Shown here piece after piece: positions 1 to 11,329 of a stretch of DNA of 64,000 nt. Every line of letters starts with the position of its first letter. Position 1 is the first letter of the stretch. The stretch comes from Nipponacmea schrenckii (taxonomy: Eukaryota > Mollusca > Gastropoda > Lottiidae). The notes under the pieces are model-generated. The model was not told the origin of the DNA. It saw only the letters and a program-made list of their open reading frames with translations, and made no database searches. The stretch is from contig JAUJPP010000005.1 in assembly GCA_030562195.1 (NCBI GenBank), positions 24,787,106 to 24,851,105 of the forward strand, given 5' to 3'. Both the position numbers and the translations under genes were made by a program.

Positions 1-470
1 GAAAATAATTTCAGATACAATGCAGCAAAGGGGGTACAGCAGGATCTCTTTATCGATTAATTTTTCATAGTAAGGGTAGTCTGATCGGTCTGAAAATTGC
101 TGTGACTAATCAGCAATCATTACTAAGCCATATTGCCACGTTTCGTGTCGATATCGCGATTGGAAATAATTTTGGATGAGATGCAGCAAAATGGCATAGC
201 GGTATGACTTTATCGATTAATTTTTCATAGTAAGGGTAGTCTGATCGGTCTGAAAATTGCTGTGAGTAATCAGCAATCATTACTAAGACATATTGCCACG
301 TTTCGCGTCGATATCGCGATTGAAAATGATTTTGGATGCGATGCAGCAAAAGGGGCAAAGCGGCATGAATTACGCGATTGTTTTAAAATTGGATCGGTCT
401 GAAAATTGTTGTGAGTAATCAATACATTGCTGTCATCGCATTGTAAATTTTCAGATCAATGTGTACGGCA
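1..470. repeat. 160-bp tandem repeat, about 2.7 copies
   Basis: Blocks beginning near 1, 162 and 322 repeat with a period of about 160 bp. Shared landmarks are a GATGCAGCAAAA-like stretch, 'gatcggtctgaaaattg' and 'catattgccacgtttcg'. The third copy is partial and drifts after about 420. The array is cut by the window edge, so its full length is unknown. The open frames that cover it are repeat translations, not genes. Confidence 0.85.
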
Positions 471-859
471 AAAAGTCATGGCAATTTTGTAAACTCAAAC
501 GAAAATGATTGCAGCTATACTCGTTACATCGCAGTGAAAAATTGACAATTTTTGGTCGAAATGACCCGAAATTGAATGATATTTCAAAACAAGTACGACA
601 AAACAAAAGAGTTAAGTCCCCCTGCTATTTCGCCATTATCCAATTTATCGGAAGAAATTTCAGTCATTTCAACACTTTGAAAAATAATTAAAAATAGAAG
701 GAATGGTCGGAATCATCTGAAATTTGCTGTGAACATTCAGGACACATATAAGTAACTCTCTGCCAAGTTTCAAATCGATAGCTTTACGGGAAGTTGGGGG
801 GTGCGTAAGTAAAACAGTGCCAATCACAGAATATAGAGAAGTCGCCTATAGAAATAAAA

Positions 860-1530
860 AGACATCATAAAAAATTTTCTGCCACTTCCGGATTTTGTGT
901 GAGAACTTCCGGTTTAGCAGAACTGCATTGGGTGTACGAAAGACTACAAAAGCTATATACAAAAACTATCAGGCATAATTAGAACCCAATAAGAGGAAAA
1001 AATTCTAACCGGAGGTGAAACTTTATGTGTTATCACAGAACGGTGACATTTAGCAAAATTTTAATTAGTCCGCTAATTTTTCTCCTATTTGTACGATTTT
1101 GGTGTTTTTTGAAACCTTGTTTCTTTGTTTAAAATTTGTTGGTAACAGAATTTTCATTTTCAAACTTAATTTTTTTTTAAGCCCGATTGGTTTTTAAAAA
1201 AAATTAAAAGGCTATATCAAATGACCGTGACCTTCAATGACCCTGAATTTTTACAAGTAGAATGTTCTTGACATTAGCTATCCACAATTTTTTTTGTACT
1301 CGTTTTAGTTTTTAAAAAAAAATAAAAGGCTATATCAAGTGACCTTGACCTTCAATTACCTTTATAATTTCAAGTAAAATGTACTTGACCTAAGCTGTCC
1401 ATACATATGCTTATAATGGTTGTTAAAAAGTTTGTTTTGAGTGATTAATAATTCAAAAGGTTAATCACGTGACCTTGTATCAAGGGGCCTCATAGGGGTT
1501 GTTTGCCACTCTCAGTACTGTTCACAGTTC
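860..1530. repeat. Dispersed repeat (paired 'acttccggttt' motifs, 'tgaccttgacc' blocks)
   Basis: Two closely spaced 'acttccgg' motifs near 880-915 are followed by two internal copies of a block containing 'aaaggctatatcaa', a 'gaccttgaccttcaat'-like stretch and a Tcttgac..agctatcca stretch (about 1200 and 1325). The same order of motifs recurs at 37070-37370, so this is an interspersed family rather than unique sequence. No coding content is visible. It ends at an (ATT)n stretch near 1535-1565. Confidence 0.6.
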
Positions 1531-2340
1531 TAGTTATAATTATTATTATTTTTATTATTATTATTAACTAATGTTTCTTGTTGTCCGAATCACTCGGCGA
1601 ATGTAAGACACTCAAGTATAAAGTATCTGGTGTTTCGATTTTGGACAAATTATTTCAAAATCCTGCGTAAAAAAAACAATAACTCCTAACAAGAACAATA
1701 CATGATTGTCTTTTTCAAAGGTGAAGATAGCTTGCCAGGCAAGGTAGTATACAACCATATTCATGTGGGCGTATAAAAACTAATGACCGTTTAATGACCA
1801 AACAAAGCTCTTCCACCTGTTGCTGATAATGTATCTGTAGTTTTATATAATTACCAGTCATAAATATACAGATGTTAACCATTTTCATCACGACAAGATA
1901 TCATTTAGTATATATTGAGTTTGACAAACCAAAGTATTATAAGCTTTAAAATATCCTCTCCTCTTCGATATATTTTTAAAATTCAACCCTAACACACTAC
2001 AGATTAATAAATCAACAGGTTCGTTATTGAGATACCAGATCCATAACTCATTAGCTTCATAGACATATTTGTGACAGTACAATGGATATTTTCTGCCAGA
2101 ATTTTAAGTGGCATATATACATAATATTACTCTTGATTCAGAATTGGGAAAAAAAATTGCTGAAGAAACACAAACAATTGTTATTATGCCAATCTTATTA
2201 TGACCCTTCCTTTGATTTATTAAGTATTTTAATATATTAAAAAATAAAACGATAAATCTCTGAGCGCACATACAAAAACCTGAATAATTATCACTATGCA
2301 TGTAATGCATATGGACGGCGTAATGGACTGAGATTGGAAT
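1530..2340. other. Non-coding AT-rich stretch with one repeat-family fragment
   Basis: A fragment of the dispersed family also seen at 8150 and 30360 lies at about 1640-1760 and includes the interrupted palindrome CTTGCC-A-GGCAAG at 1731-1743. The remainder shows no convincing gene. The minus-strand open frames here are short and lack recognisable domains. Confidence 0.5.
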
Positions 2341-2341
2341 T

Positions 2342-2616
2342 GAACAATCCGAGTTGAGTTTGAGAATGATGCAATTTTGCTTACAAAATCAAAAGCACAT
2401 GGCAAAACGGCTGGAATAGCTAAGTCAGCAGTTCCAGAAGCTCAAAAAAGTGTAATGATTAAAGTTATGATTGACATGGTGGAGGGCGATCTGTTAAATG
2501 AAATATCAAATCCAGAGAATAAAACCATTTTAAGTAAACATACAATTCCCGCCTTTTCATTGATTGACAGACAATTTTCACCAAGTTTAGTTGTTTCTTT
2601 TTATGGAAAACCTTGA
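2342..2616 (+). other. Unrecognised open frame, about 90 codons
   Basis: A plus-strand frame is open from about 2342 to a stop at 2614-2616. It has a charged, non-repetitive composition (several Lys, Glu and Asp, an 'NPENKT' stretch) that looks less like random AT-rich translation than its neighbours. No ATG is found at its left edge; the first Met codons lie well inside. I do not recognise a family. It sits just outside the PLE at 2944-4260 and on the opposite strand. It may be a relic of a transposon protein or an exon fragment, or it may be chance. Confidence 0.2.
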
Positions 2617-2943
2617 TAGTTTCGAATGTTTGACGGCCATTGGTCGATGTTTTTCATCCGATTAATATCCTACAAACATCTGAAACAAAGAAATCGATCT
2701 GAAAGGATTCCTTTAGATGAGAGTGAAGAGGAAACACTTTTTTTTACCTGGGAAATACAACTACCATTTAATGTAAATTAAACAATCCTCTTATTGTTAC
2801 TTCCTACATTTATGTTATATTGCTTCAACAATACGGAAATTGAAAAAGTAGAACGTATAATTTTTTTCTTCAATTATCTGGTGAAGGTGGTTGTAAAAAC
2901 ACTATATAATTGAAATTACGAAAGCACAGGCCGAGGAGACGAT

Positions 2944-3803
2944 TCAGTACCACCAACAACAGTTATGTGCAAAAACAAGAAAAAAGATATCACTTAAATT
3001 TCTATTACGCTTGAAAGCAATACTTAATTTTTTGTTGTAAATATCAGGGAAAATGTGTTGGAGGCGTTTATACAGTTCTTTGATAATGGGTATGGCTTGG
3101 CAGGATGTACTACTGAAAAGAATAACAAAAGGAATTATCTGATAGTCAACTTGAACATTTAAACTATTGGGTTTCATCGTATTTAGTTTATTTATCCAGT
3201 AGTTTTCTCTACGCAGTCGAAAACTTCTAGTTGGAATATCAGTCTGTTCATAAATTTGTTCAATAGGGGTGATTCTTGTATTATTTATGTGATGGTCTGA
3301 TTGGTTGAAATGTTTAGCTTCAGTTTTATCCAAATTATGATTTATATCAAATCTATGGCCATTGAATCGAGTTCTCAATTTATTTTTTATTTCTCGAATA
3401 TATTGTTTTTGACAGGCTGTACACGATATGAGGTAGATGATATTGCTGCTGTCACAATTAAGATTTTCTTCTATGACAAATTTGGCATTATTAGAGGTAG
3501 TGAAAAAGAAGGGAGTTGAGTTGAAAAAGGGAAAAGTTAGACAAAAAGATTTCAGACAGGGTTTTAACACCGAGGAGGTCAACATTCTGGGCACTGTTTT
3601 TAGTCTTAAGTTCGCAAAGGGTTGAATTTTTTTATTTTGGGTAAAAACCGCTTCGCATAACCCCGCTGCTGCAATTGTTTGAAAACAATTGGACATGCCT
3701 CCTCAAAGTCCTTTTCTCGCGTACAAATTCGGTGGAACCGTAATATTTTGGATTTGATTACCCCTGAAAAGGTGTGTTTAGGATGAAAAGATGATTTGAA
3801 CAA
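2944..3803 (-). pseudogene. PLE thumb/linker and GIY-YIG endonuclease remnant
   Basis: Minus-strand 3803-3606 encodes the linker with the block FKSSFHPKHTF and a basic RYG/RGYAKRF stretch also found in the 49-kb PLE. After a frameshift, 3640-2944 encodes the GIY-YIG nuclease: an IIYLISC segment (the GIY half), then QYIREIKNKL where the family normally has YIGET (the YIG half), then RTRFNGHR. Replacement of the YIG glycine by arginine would be expected to harm catalysis. A conserved tail resembling ENYWINKLNT and the region near NKKLSIAFKRNRNLSDI follow. In intact PLEs this nuclease nicks the target DNA. The copy is a pseudogene. Confidence 0.8.
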
Positions 3804-3906
3804 AAGTTGGTGGGTGTCAGTTTCCTTAAAAAAAACTTGATATCTAATTTCCCAGAGTTAAATCATTGTCCTTGAATACTGTCGTATCAAAGAAATCAAT
3901 ACGGTT

Positions 3907-4262
3907 TTAGCTAATTTTGGCTGTTAATTTTACTGAAGGGTGGTAATTATTGAGAATATCGAAATATTCCCAGAATTCTTCTATGGTATGTGTCCAAACA
4001 ATGAAAATATCGTCAAGGAAACGGACGTAGAAATGTGGGAGTAATGGACAAAGAAGAGATATTTCTCCTCCCCATTCTGCCATGAATATGTTGACGTATG
4101 ATGGGGCAAATCGTTTGCCCATGGCAGTACCAAAGATCTGAAGGTATACTTTTTCATTAAAGGTAAAGTTATTTCTACTTAGCCATATTTCCAATAAGTC
4201 TAAAATCGCGTTGTCAGGGCGGCTAATGTCAGGATTCCTGTCAAAAGCCTTTCTTACAGCGC
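3907..4262 (-). pseudogene. PLE reverse-transcriptase palm fragment
   Basis: This fragment carries the RT palm of a Penelope-like element. Two signatures are visible on the minus strand: a GTAMGKRFAPSY block (the PLE-typical GTAMG..FAP motif) and the catalytic FLDDIFIVW block, followed by the HPSVKLTA stretch shared with the PLE at 49 kb. PLE RTs are most closely related to telomerase RT and copy element RNA at a nicked chromosomal end. The frame is open from about 4262 and stops at 3907-3909 just after the palm; sequence matching the thumb continues beyond the stop. The fingers domain is missing because of the 5' truncation. The RT assignment is secure; function is lost. Confidence 0.88.
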
Positions 4263-4379
4263 GGAGACGGTCCTGAAGTCGAACTCTGTGAAGTTGCCGC
4301 TCCGTCTTCTTGGAGAGACTTTGGTTTTTTGGAATTTTTAATGAGCTCCCTTCCCAGATTCTCCATACAAACTGTCAAA

Positions 4380-5325
4380 AGACAATCACTATTACTATTT
4401 ATGATAATTGTAGCTCAGGCAGCCACGATTTTGAAGGATTTGAACAAAGTTATATCATGTTTTTTTGCTAAGCAAGTCCTTCATAAGGTGTGAATGTACA
4501 TGCATTATAGTATGTTAAAATATATTTCGTTATAACTTTTCAATTTTCGTAATTTTACATTGATTATAACATGAAAAATCGACATATTTAAAAAAATATA
4601 TAAATAAATATTTAATGATTTCTAGCAGCAATTTATAGGTACTGTAATAATCAGTGGTCATTGTCATGTCACGGTAACAAAATGAAGTAATTAAATCGAA
4701 TGACAATGATAAGGTCTACATAGACAATTGGTCTGGAAAGCTGATACCATTATAAAGTTAGTACTTCAGCAAGTTTTAATAAAATTATATACAACTTGTT
4801 ACAAACAGCATAACTCTTGAAGGAAAAATAAAATATATTGTATAATTTCGTGAAAAGAACTCAGGGTCAGAATGAATGATGGTTACATTTGGATTCCCAC
4901 TGAAGATAATGAATGAGTTCCAAAAAGTAATGAACTGATTAGAAAATTACAATTGTATCAGGAAATTTAGTACCAAATAGTAATGCAGATGCATTGATAT
5001 AGGAAAGGAATTCATCCTTTTCGTGCATTTAAATGTAACTGCAAATGAAAGCGGCATTATCCGGAACGTAACGTGAAAACCTATCTCCGTGTAAATGACT
5101 TTAGGCGAGGCGGCGACAATGAATTATTTTCTGTTTGTCAAAATAATAAAAGTTGTAAATTTTAGAAATTGTTCAAAAATATACTTGTATTGTTGGTGAA
5201 ATTTTGTATGGTGATAGGAAATTGTTCCAATCTCTAATTGCTGATGGAATAAAAGAATTATAAAATAAGTTGGTATCGTTCAAGAAGGTTACTGTTTCGA
5301 AGATTAGATAAGGTTTGTTTTATTT
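4380..5325. other. Non-coding AT-rich stretch
   Basis: I see no domain-bearing open frame, RNA gene or obvious repeat. It separates the PLE from the LINE. Confidence 0.5.
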
Positions 5326-6625
5326 AAGTTGCAAGGTAAGGTGGAGTAATATTGTTTTCCATTTTATACCCCATGGTGAGTTTGAACTGTCTCCGCGTCT
5401 CCTGCAGTGAAATGAAACCTGTATCTTGATATAGTAGTCGATGTCTAATTGTTTCTCTCACAGCTCCGCATGTAGTCCGTAGTACATCTAAGGCCTTTTT
5501 ATTTAAGCAAATCGTATCAATACGCTTCAAAAGGCCGAGTATCATCACGTGGTACAAATCAACTCGCCTTAAATAAACACCATGAATCGATGTAGCAATG
5601 TGTGACCAACCGGAATTTGATGCTCGCATAAAAAATAAAAAAAAAATATTTCTGTTATCAATGGGTGCGAAATTATTTTTGACAAAGTAGTAGCAATATG
5701 TGTATCCCACTAACAGTTTGATTGAAATCTTAACCCCAAGTGCTTATGGACAGTGATTTCTTGAATAGGAACACTGTTAAGATTTATAGTCGATAAGATC
5801 ATATTTCGTTTAGTATAAAGTTCAAGTGATTCGGTTTAGTTGGGGTTCTATAACACAGCGGTTAGACTCATGACGTCATTTGCATGGATTCTTTGAAAAT
5901 GTCGGACGTGAGTTCTAATCTCGAGCGGTGTGTGAAAGTTCGATGACTTTGAATAAGTCATCTTCGGTTATAATCCCAGTCCACCCAGCTGTAAATGGGT
6001 ACGGATAATCCGGGAAAGATCAATGCCAAAGGGTTTGGCCAAGGACCAGCTGGTAGAAAGGATCCCAGTCGCGGCGAACTTAAGTTGCTATCCTTGTAAA
6101 ATATAGCTGTTTCTTTAAGCGGGTTGAACGAAACAAGCCATGTCTTTGTCCAATTGTTGATTGTTTCCAGGTCACTGTTAAGTACTTCTGCGCAGGCTCA
6201 TCGAACTTTAGATATAAGCTGGTGTCATCTGCAAAAAGTCGAATGTTTGAATTTAAGATCTTTATAACATCGTTGATGTAAATTAGAAAAAGTAATGGAC
6301 CCAGGACAGAGCCCAGTGGAACACCAGCGGGGCCAGTTTTAGGGCCAGCGGAAGTCCCAGTGACAACAAAACTTGGAACTCTGCCACTTCAGTAGTTTTG
6401 AAACAACTGTAACAAAGTTTCCTCTGATGCCTCAAGCTTATGAGAGCAGCATGCCACACTCTGTCAAAACATTTGCTGATGTCACAGGATACTGCCCTTT
6501 TATACTGATCTTGATCTATAGCTTGACAAAAGAAGTGATAAAGATCGATTAGTTGGTAAGTGTATGAAGCCCCTTTGCAGTTTAGTAATAATGGAGATTT
6601 CTCTGATGAAGTTAAAGACATGCTT
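5325..6625 (-). mobile_element. CR1/jockey-type LINE relic, split by a SINE
   Basis: Minus strand from about 6625 to 5325, in frame-shifted pieces: an RT stretch with CDISKCFDRVWHAAL (6490-6440), the [19 protein letters not shown] block at about 6330-6265, LFADDTSLY (6240-6210, the catalytic FADD), [19 protein letters not shown] near 6170-6115, then HKHLGLRF at about 5745-5725, and finally SLQETRRQF with a PPYLA ending near 5325. This is the standard order of a non-LTR retrotransposon ORF2 RT and its C-terminal region. The first glutamine of GVPQGS is replaced by leucine. About 250 bp of unrelated tRNA-like sequence interrupts the element at about 5840-6085. The endonuclease domain is not visible, consistent with 5' truncation. 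Confidence 0.85.
5840..6085 (+). mobile_element. Candidate tRNA-derived SINE inserted in the LINE
   Basis: The plus strand has an A-box-like 'cagcggttagactca' at about 5859-5873 and a B-box-like 'gagttctaatctcgag' about 35 nt later. These are followed by a body with 'tgtaaatgggtacggata' and 'gggtttggccaaggacc'. It interrupts LINE homology on both sides. The B box is imperfect (GAGTTCTAATCTC against GGTTCAANNCC) and I could not identify target-site duplications, so the SINE call is moderate. No second copy is visible in the window. Confidence 0.5.
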
Positions 6626-6629
6626 ATAA

Positions 6630-8140
6630 TTTCTTTTGTAAAAAGTGAAGATATTCTTACATATTATGAAATATGTAATAGGCGGGTAAATTAGAAAGCT
6701 CTTTTATATAATTAAATACTATGGACTACGTTTTATATATTAACAGTGTAACGGACAACGCATACATGCATTCAAATAGAGTACAAAATATCGACTACAC
6801 GTTATGTTAACAGACAATGTGGGTATTGCGGACAACACTTCTATATGTATTCAAATAAAGGTAGGTAGTATGGAAAACATATTTATATCAACAGATAAGG
6901 CAGTTAATATACGCTACATGTGTATATATTCAGATAAGATGGGTTTTACGGACCACACTTCTATTATACATTCAAAGCCACAAATATGTCCCAAAAGGGA
7001 ATTCTTGTCAAATATTTTTTAACGACCATCACGTTACTGACGCGTGGTATATAATATGCAAATATGTTAAACTATAACTCCCCAAAAAGGTAACCAAATT
7101 ATTTAATCCTACATAGAATACAAGGCCCACAATCTTTGCCTCTTATTAATTGCCCCTCTCCTCTCAACCAATTGAAAGTCTGATCACATTAACGCCAGCT
7201 GACCATCAGCATGTAAACATTGCCTAAGTGTCCCCTTTCGTACATCCCACACGTCTATTAAGTTCTGGGAGAAAATTATGCACATGACCCCCAGCTGCAC
7301 ATCCAACTGCGATGGAACCCTCTTCACCCTATAATCATGCCGATATCTTTGAAACAATGCTCCACTATTCCAGCTTGATTGCCGATTGCTCAAGTCTGTC
7401 GGCGATAATATTGACATCTAATAAGGTAGAATGACGAGTATAGTAGTTCTCAGTAGACCAGACAACATGTCTCATAGTTCCCGGGCACTTGTTGACGCCC
7501 AAGTGTATAATACAACCTAAAACTGTGCGGTGTTTCACCTTCTAAACGAACCTCGTAAATGGCCGAATATGTTAGCTTACTATTCAAAACTAAACCTCCT
7601 TCTGTGACGGGACGGAACAATAACCAATTGACAAATCTATTCCCAAGCTAACGTCATTTGAATGTACGTTTCTGTTCCTAATATAGGACATAATACCGTT
7701 TCTTCACACCTCTTTAAAACACAGCTCTTGCACTTTTTGCCACCAAACTGGTTTATAAACACCAGATTCCGATAACATAATTGTACAACACTCTTATCTC
7801 TGTTCTTGAAAAAAGCTCTGTGTACACTAGTAATATTTCAGTAAACAACTGGACACAAAACAAGTTGATACACGATTTTTCCAAATTTTTTCAACAATAT
7901 TGATAGTTAATATATAGAGTAAATATTTTCTTGACACAAGGCGACACATTTATTTCAGCTTGTTGCAAATAATGAAGCCAAGTTCTAACAAATCAGAAAT
8001 CAGATTTAATTCATCTGATCTAAGATGGCAGCAACCTAAGATGGTGGTTTTTTTATGAAGGGTTCAAACTTTAGCTGTTTATCAAATGAAGTCTCGTCCA
8101 TCCTAAATATTTTTATTTACCGGATTGACTTTTACGGAAG
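6630..8140. other. No gene recognised
   Basis: Between about 6720 and 6980 there are three loose copies of a 'cggac(a)aca..tatatgcattcaaataga'-like motif of roughly 75 bp, suggesting a decayed tandem repeat. The 7180-7440 stretch is richer in GC and open on the minus strand for 77 codons but shows no domain I recognise. Nothing else can be supported. Confidence 0.4.
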
Positions 8141-8149
8141 CGTATAAGG

Positions 8150-8650
8150 GCCATTCAATTCTTTTTTTTTTAAATTTTCAAGTAAGTAACCTTGTTTTTC
8201 AAAAAACTTCAAAATTTTAGCTCGTAAATACTCAAGAAGGCACAATGCTTTACAGATTTTGACAAATCTTGCTGAAATTTTAAATTATCATTCAAGGATG
8301 AACCTTTTTGAAAACAAATGTTCTTTAAATGTGTTCGGTTTTTGGCTCTTTTTTCCAAGGAATGATTCCTTACGGATTTTGGTGAATTTTGTTGAAAATG
8401 TTAATCACCCAAGAGTGAATACTTTTAACAATCAAAAATACTGAAAAATATTAAATGAGTTATTGCCTTGTTATTAGGTATAATTCTTGGCAGATATTAA
8501 GGAAACTTAGGAATATTGTACATTTATTACCCGAGAAAAGAATTATATTATTGAAGGTTGTATATTTCATTTTTTATTCAAAATCAAGGCTGCCATTATT
8601 TCCTTGCCTGGCAAGCTATCTCTAATTTGAACGGTGAATTTTTCATCCAT
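8150..8650 (-). repeat. Dispersed repeat family copy (minus orientation)
   Basis: In reverse complement this shows 'aaagcattgtgccttct' and 'cagcaagatttgtcaaa' motifs that match the tandem blocks at 30400-30800. It ends with the interrupted palindrome CTTGCC-A-GGCAAG (8603-8615 region). Two internal blocks (about 8250 and 8370) are related to each other. It is non-coding. Confidence 0.6.
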
Positions 8651-8959
8651 AAATTCAAATATCTGGCATAATCACATATTCTGGATTTTAAGGAATCAAT
8701 AGTAAGTGGCAATATAATCCATGACAAAATCCAGTAGAAATCTTTGTCCTAGGACTGCAGAATAAAGTAGAAGGTCATCACATATAAAGAATAATCGTAT
8801 CGATATATCTTTCATTTTTTTCAGTTTCTTACGTTTCTCAAGAACATGACCTAGAGTCTCATAGAAATAACAAACTTATTTCTGCCTTCAGTTTCGTCTT
8901 GGGGTCGACTGCCTGGGATCACATCCGTACCTCGCATTCCATCCGCAAATGGACCAAAA

Positions 8960-9385
8960 CTGTGGACTATACCGGAAAAAAGAGCCTGTCTATGAAGGTA
9001 CATTTTTGATGTGACGTACCACTGGTGCTCACTTCATCCATCTTGTCTGTCTTCCTCAAGCACTTTACCATCGCTTTGACAACATTATCAAACGTCTTAC
9101 CCCAAATACCCCAAAGAAACGAGGTAAGCCAAATTTTCCTTGATTAGGTTGTACTTGTCTGTTGAGTTCATCGTTATATCAGCCTTGCGTATGACAGGAT
9201 TCGAGAGCTTTCCTTGACAATTCATCTAAAGTTACAATTAGCAATGACTGATTTGGATCATTTTGCAGGGTCATATTTTGTTCCTTATCCTTCCAGTCAG
9301 ATAAAGACTTTAATCTTAAAGCAAGATCTTCCTTCTTTCTGGCCTTTTTACATGGACTGCTTCTCTCATCTACATCCACTACATG
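8960..9385 (-). pseudogene. Unidentified degraded coding remnant
   Basis: On the minus strand, 9379-9179 is an open, charged, non-repetitive frame containing CKKARKKEDLALRLKSL and LIVTLDELSRKALES. Directly after its stop, coding-like sequence continues (NDELNRQVQPNQGKFGLPRF at about 9175-9115) and then, in another frame, KTFDNVVKAMVKCLRKTDKMD at about 9100-9040. The continuity of plausible protein across stops and frameshifts suggests a decayed transposon or retroposed protein. I do not recognise the family. Confidence 0.35.
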
Positions 9386-9734
9386 GTGTCCTGAAATGAA
9401 ATCCGATCAAAGACTTGCGTTAAATACTAATTTTGTCAAAAACTTACATTAAATACTTATTTTGTTTTCACAGTATACAATGCGCAAAAAATTATCTTTA
9501 ATCTACATTGCAAATCCTGCCCTGTCAGAATAGATGCATTACTTCATCGGCACATAAAATTATATTATAATTGAACAATGTAACAATAATCGCAGATGTT
9601 CCAAATTGTACTCCTTTCTAACCATTATTAAAATGTCATGACTTTCTTCCAGTTAATTCCTGGAATACCCTGGAATTTAATATCTAGGTTTTTATTTATG
9701 GATGTATATAAATCAGAAAATATGTATAAAATGG

Positions 9735-10110
9735 GGTAATTTTACAACCCGTACTTTTAATGTCAAAAATGGCGTAAAACAAGGTGGGGTTCTACACCCT
9801 ATTCTTTTTACTTTATATGTTGATGAACTTCTTTAATAGATGTAAAAGTTAATTTCAAGGGACATGTTTATGTCAGAGCAATAGGTAATGAGATGATATA
9901 ACTTTTGTAACACCTGGTAGACTGATTGATATTGCAGATGATTTTTCATTTGAATATTTTGGGAAATTGAACCCGACACAATATATGATTATTGTGTTAA
10001 ATCACAGTAGCCATATTAAAGATGCAATAATTAATGATAAGGTTATAGAACAGGTTCAATCAGATTATCATTTGGGAAATGCATTCTCAAACGATTTAAA
10101 GAAGGGGTGA
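9735..10110 (+). mobile_element. LINE reverse-transcriptase relic
   Basis: Plus strand from about 9755 reads FNVKNGVKQGGVLHPILF followed by TLYVDELL, the hallmark block ahead of the YADD motif in jockey/CR1-like non-LTR RTs, and then hits a stop at about 9834. After a decayed stretch, 9936-10110 reads an ADD-containing segment, then FGKLNPTQYMIIV and DYHLGNAFSNDLKK, matching the 'FN.tKsq..' and '..HLGn..' blocks downstream of the catalytic site. Several stops make it non-functional. It differs from the LINE at 5.3-6.6 kb in its motif wording. Confidence 0.75.
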
Positions 10111-10139
10111 TGAATAAGTGTTTGAATAATTTTAACAGT

Positions 10140-10810
10140 CAATATAACACTTAATTTGAAATGTATACGCCCATTGATAAGATATAAATGTTTAAGATAT
10201 ATTGTATGTCACTCTATAGACAGTAATAATGTCCAACACTTTAATAAAAATAATAAAATAAACTTCCCAATCATACGCTTGTACTCTATCTAATTTGTGA
10301 TGACGTGTCAATTGAAGCTCAACTACATAAAGACGTTTTTTGTTTGTTTTTTTTTCGCACTTGGAATTATAAATAGTAGAAATGTATGCACAAACATTTG
10401 TGCGAATTAGCTCCCATGTGGTCAATTGTCAAGTTGATGAAATGGATTTTAATATGTCTACCGATATCAATGCTAAAATAAATGCGAATACAATACATGT
10501 ACTATAAAAGCGTTTTTGTTGTTAAAAGAATTTTTCTCACAAAATAGTTCAAATATTGTAAATATTAATGAAATTATTAATTATTTATATGTATTATAAT
10601 ATACATTATATGCTATGTATTGTATTGTATTTTTGTGTAATTTTTGTGTAATTGTATAATTGTTTTGTAATTGTGTTCTGAGAGTGCGAATAAAATTTAT
10701 TAATTATTATTATATATTATTAAAGATTCAACGTCACATTTTGAGAACAATATATTTAATCCATTTCTTTTATTACTTGAGGTATATATTTGACGAGTTT
10801 ACGAGTCAAA
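10140..10810. other. AT-rich non-coding stretch
   Basis: No gene or repeat family is recognised. The 10550-10750 part is extremely AT-rich with runs of 'attatt' and 'tgtattg'. Confidence 0.5.
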
Positions 10811-10811
10811 A

Positions 10812-10990
10812 CTACCATATAATGTGGTCACGACTACTTTACTTTTTTTTATGGCTACTATTTATTTTGATTACATTTCTATGTAATTATTTTGGTCACG
10901 ACTTCTTTATATTAATTTTGTTCACAACTGTTATATATTTCGTTTGTTCACAGCCTCCATATAATTTTTTTGACGAAAGGTGTAGTCCCT
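10812..10990. repeat. Short degenerate tandem repeat 'ttggtcacgact(a/t)ctatat', left flank
   Basis: About five degenerate units of roughly 35 bp contain 'tggtcacgacta' or 'tgttcacaact' followed by 'tatata'. The same unit reappears at 13500-13620 on the far side of the heptamer array. Confidence 0.65.
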
Positions 10991-11329
10991 TTAATCTGGC
11001 TACAATTTAGTTGATATATTGTATTATTGTTTCCACTGTAAATGGGGATGAGAAAGTGTCCTGGATTATAAAGCTAGTGCTTACTGTGTATGCATGTTTG
11101 AACTGGACAGCTATCATCGAGCCAACCAATAGCCTGCATGTTGGGCATCCGGGGTTCAGGTCGTGGTATAAGAGAGCCTGTCAAGCCTGGTCGGGAGTCA
11201 GAACAGAGGAGGATTCGCCGCCACCAATCCCCGATATCTCCCTCTAGCTACCTTTTAGAAGATCTATACCTAATAAAACAATGTAAAACACAACGAGAAG
11301 TCATCTAAACATCTAGAAGTATTACAATA

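Larger units (their letters stand above)
2930..4262 (-). mobile_element. Penelope-like element (PLE), 5'-truncated
   Basis: Reading the minus strand from about 4262 down to 2944, the order is the reverse-transcriptase palm, a thumb/linker, then a C-terminal GIY-YIG endonuclease, which is the Penelope architecture. Homology with the longer PLE at 48161-50441 starts abruptly at the residues AVRKAF (about 4260). This puts a 5' truncation inside the RT, typical of target-primed insertions. Sequence further upstream (4262-4380) does not match the longer copy. The frame is broken by stops near 3905 and 3855 and by at least one frameshift near 3610, so the copy is dead. Confidence 0.85.

Noticed and set aside
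3301..3625. Plus-strand frames over the PLE
   Set aside because: Antisense shadows of the minus-strand GIY-YIG region.
7184..7417. Minus-strand 77-codon frame with a VWDVR stretch resembling a WD repeat
   Set aside because: A single weak motif with no neighbouring repeats or exon signals is not enough to support a WD40 exon.
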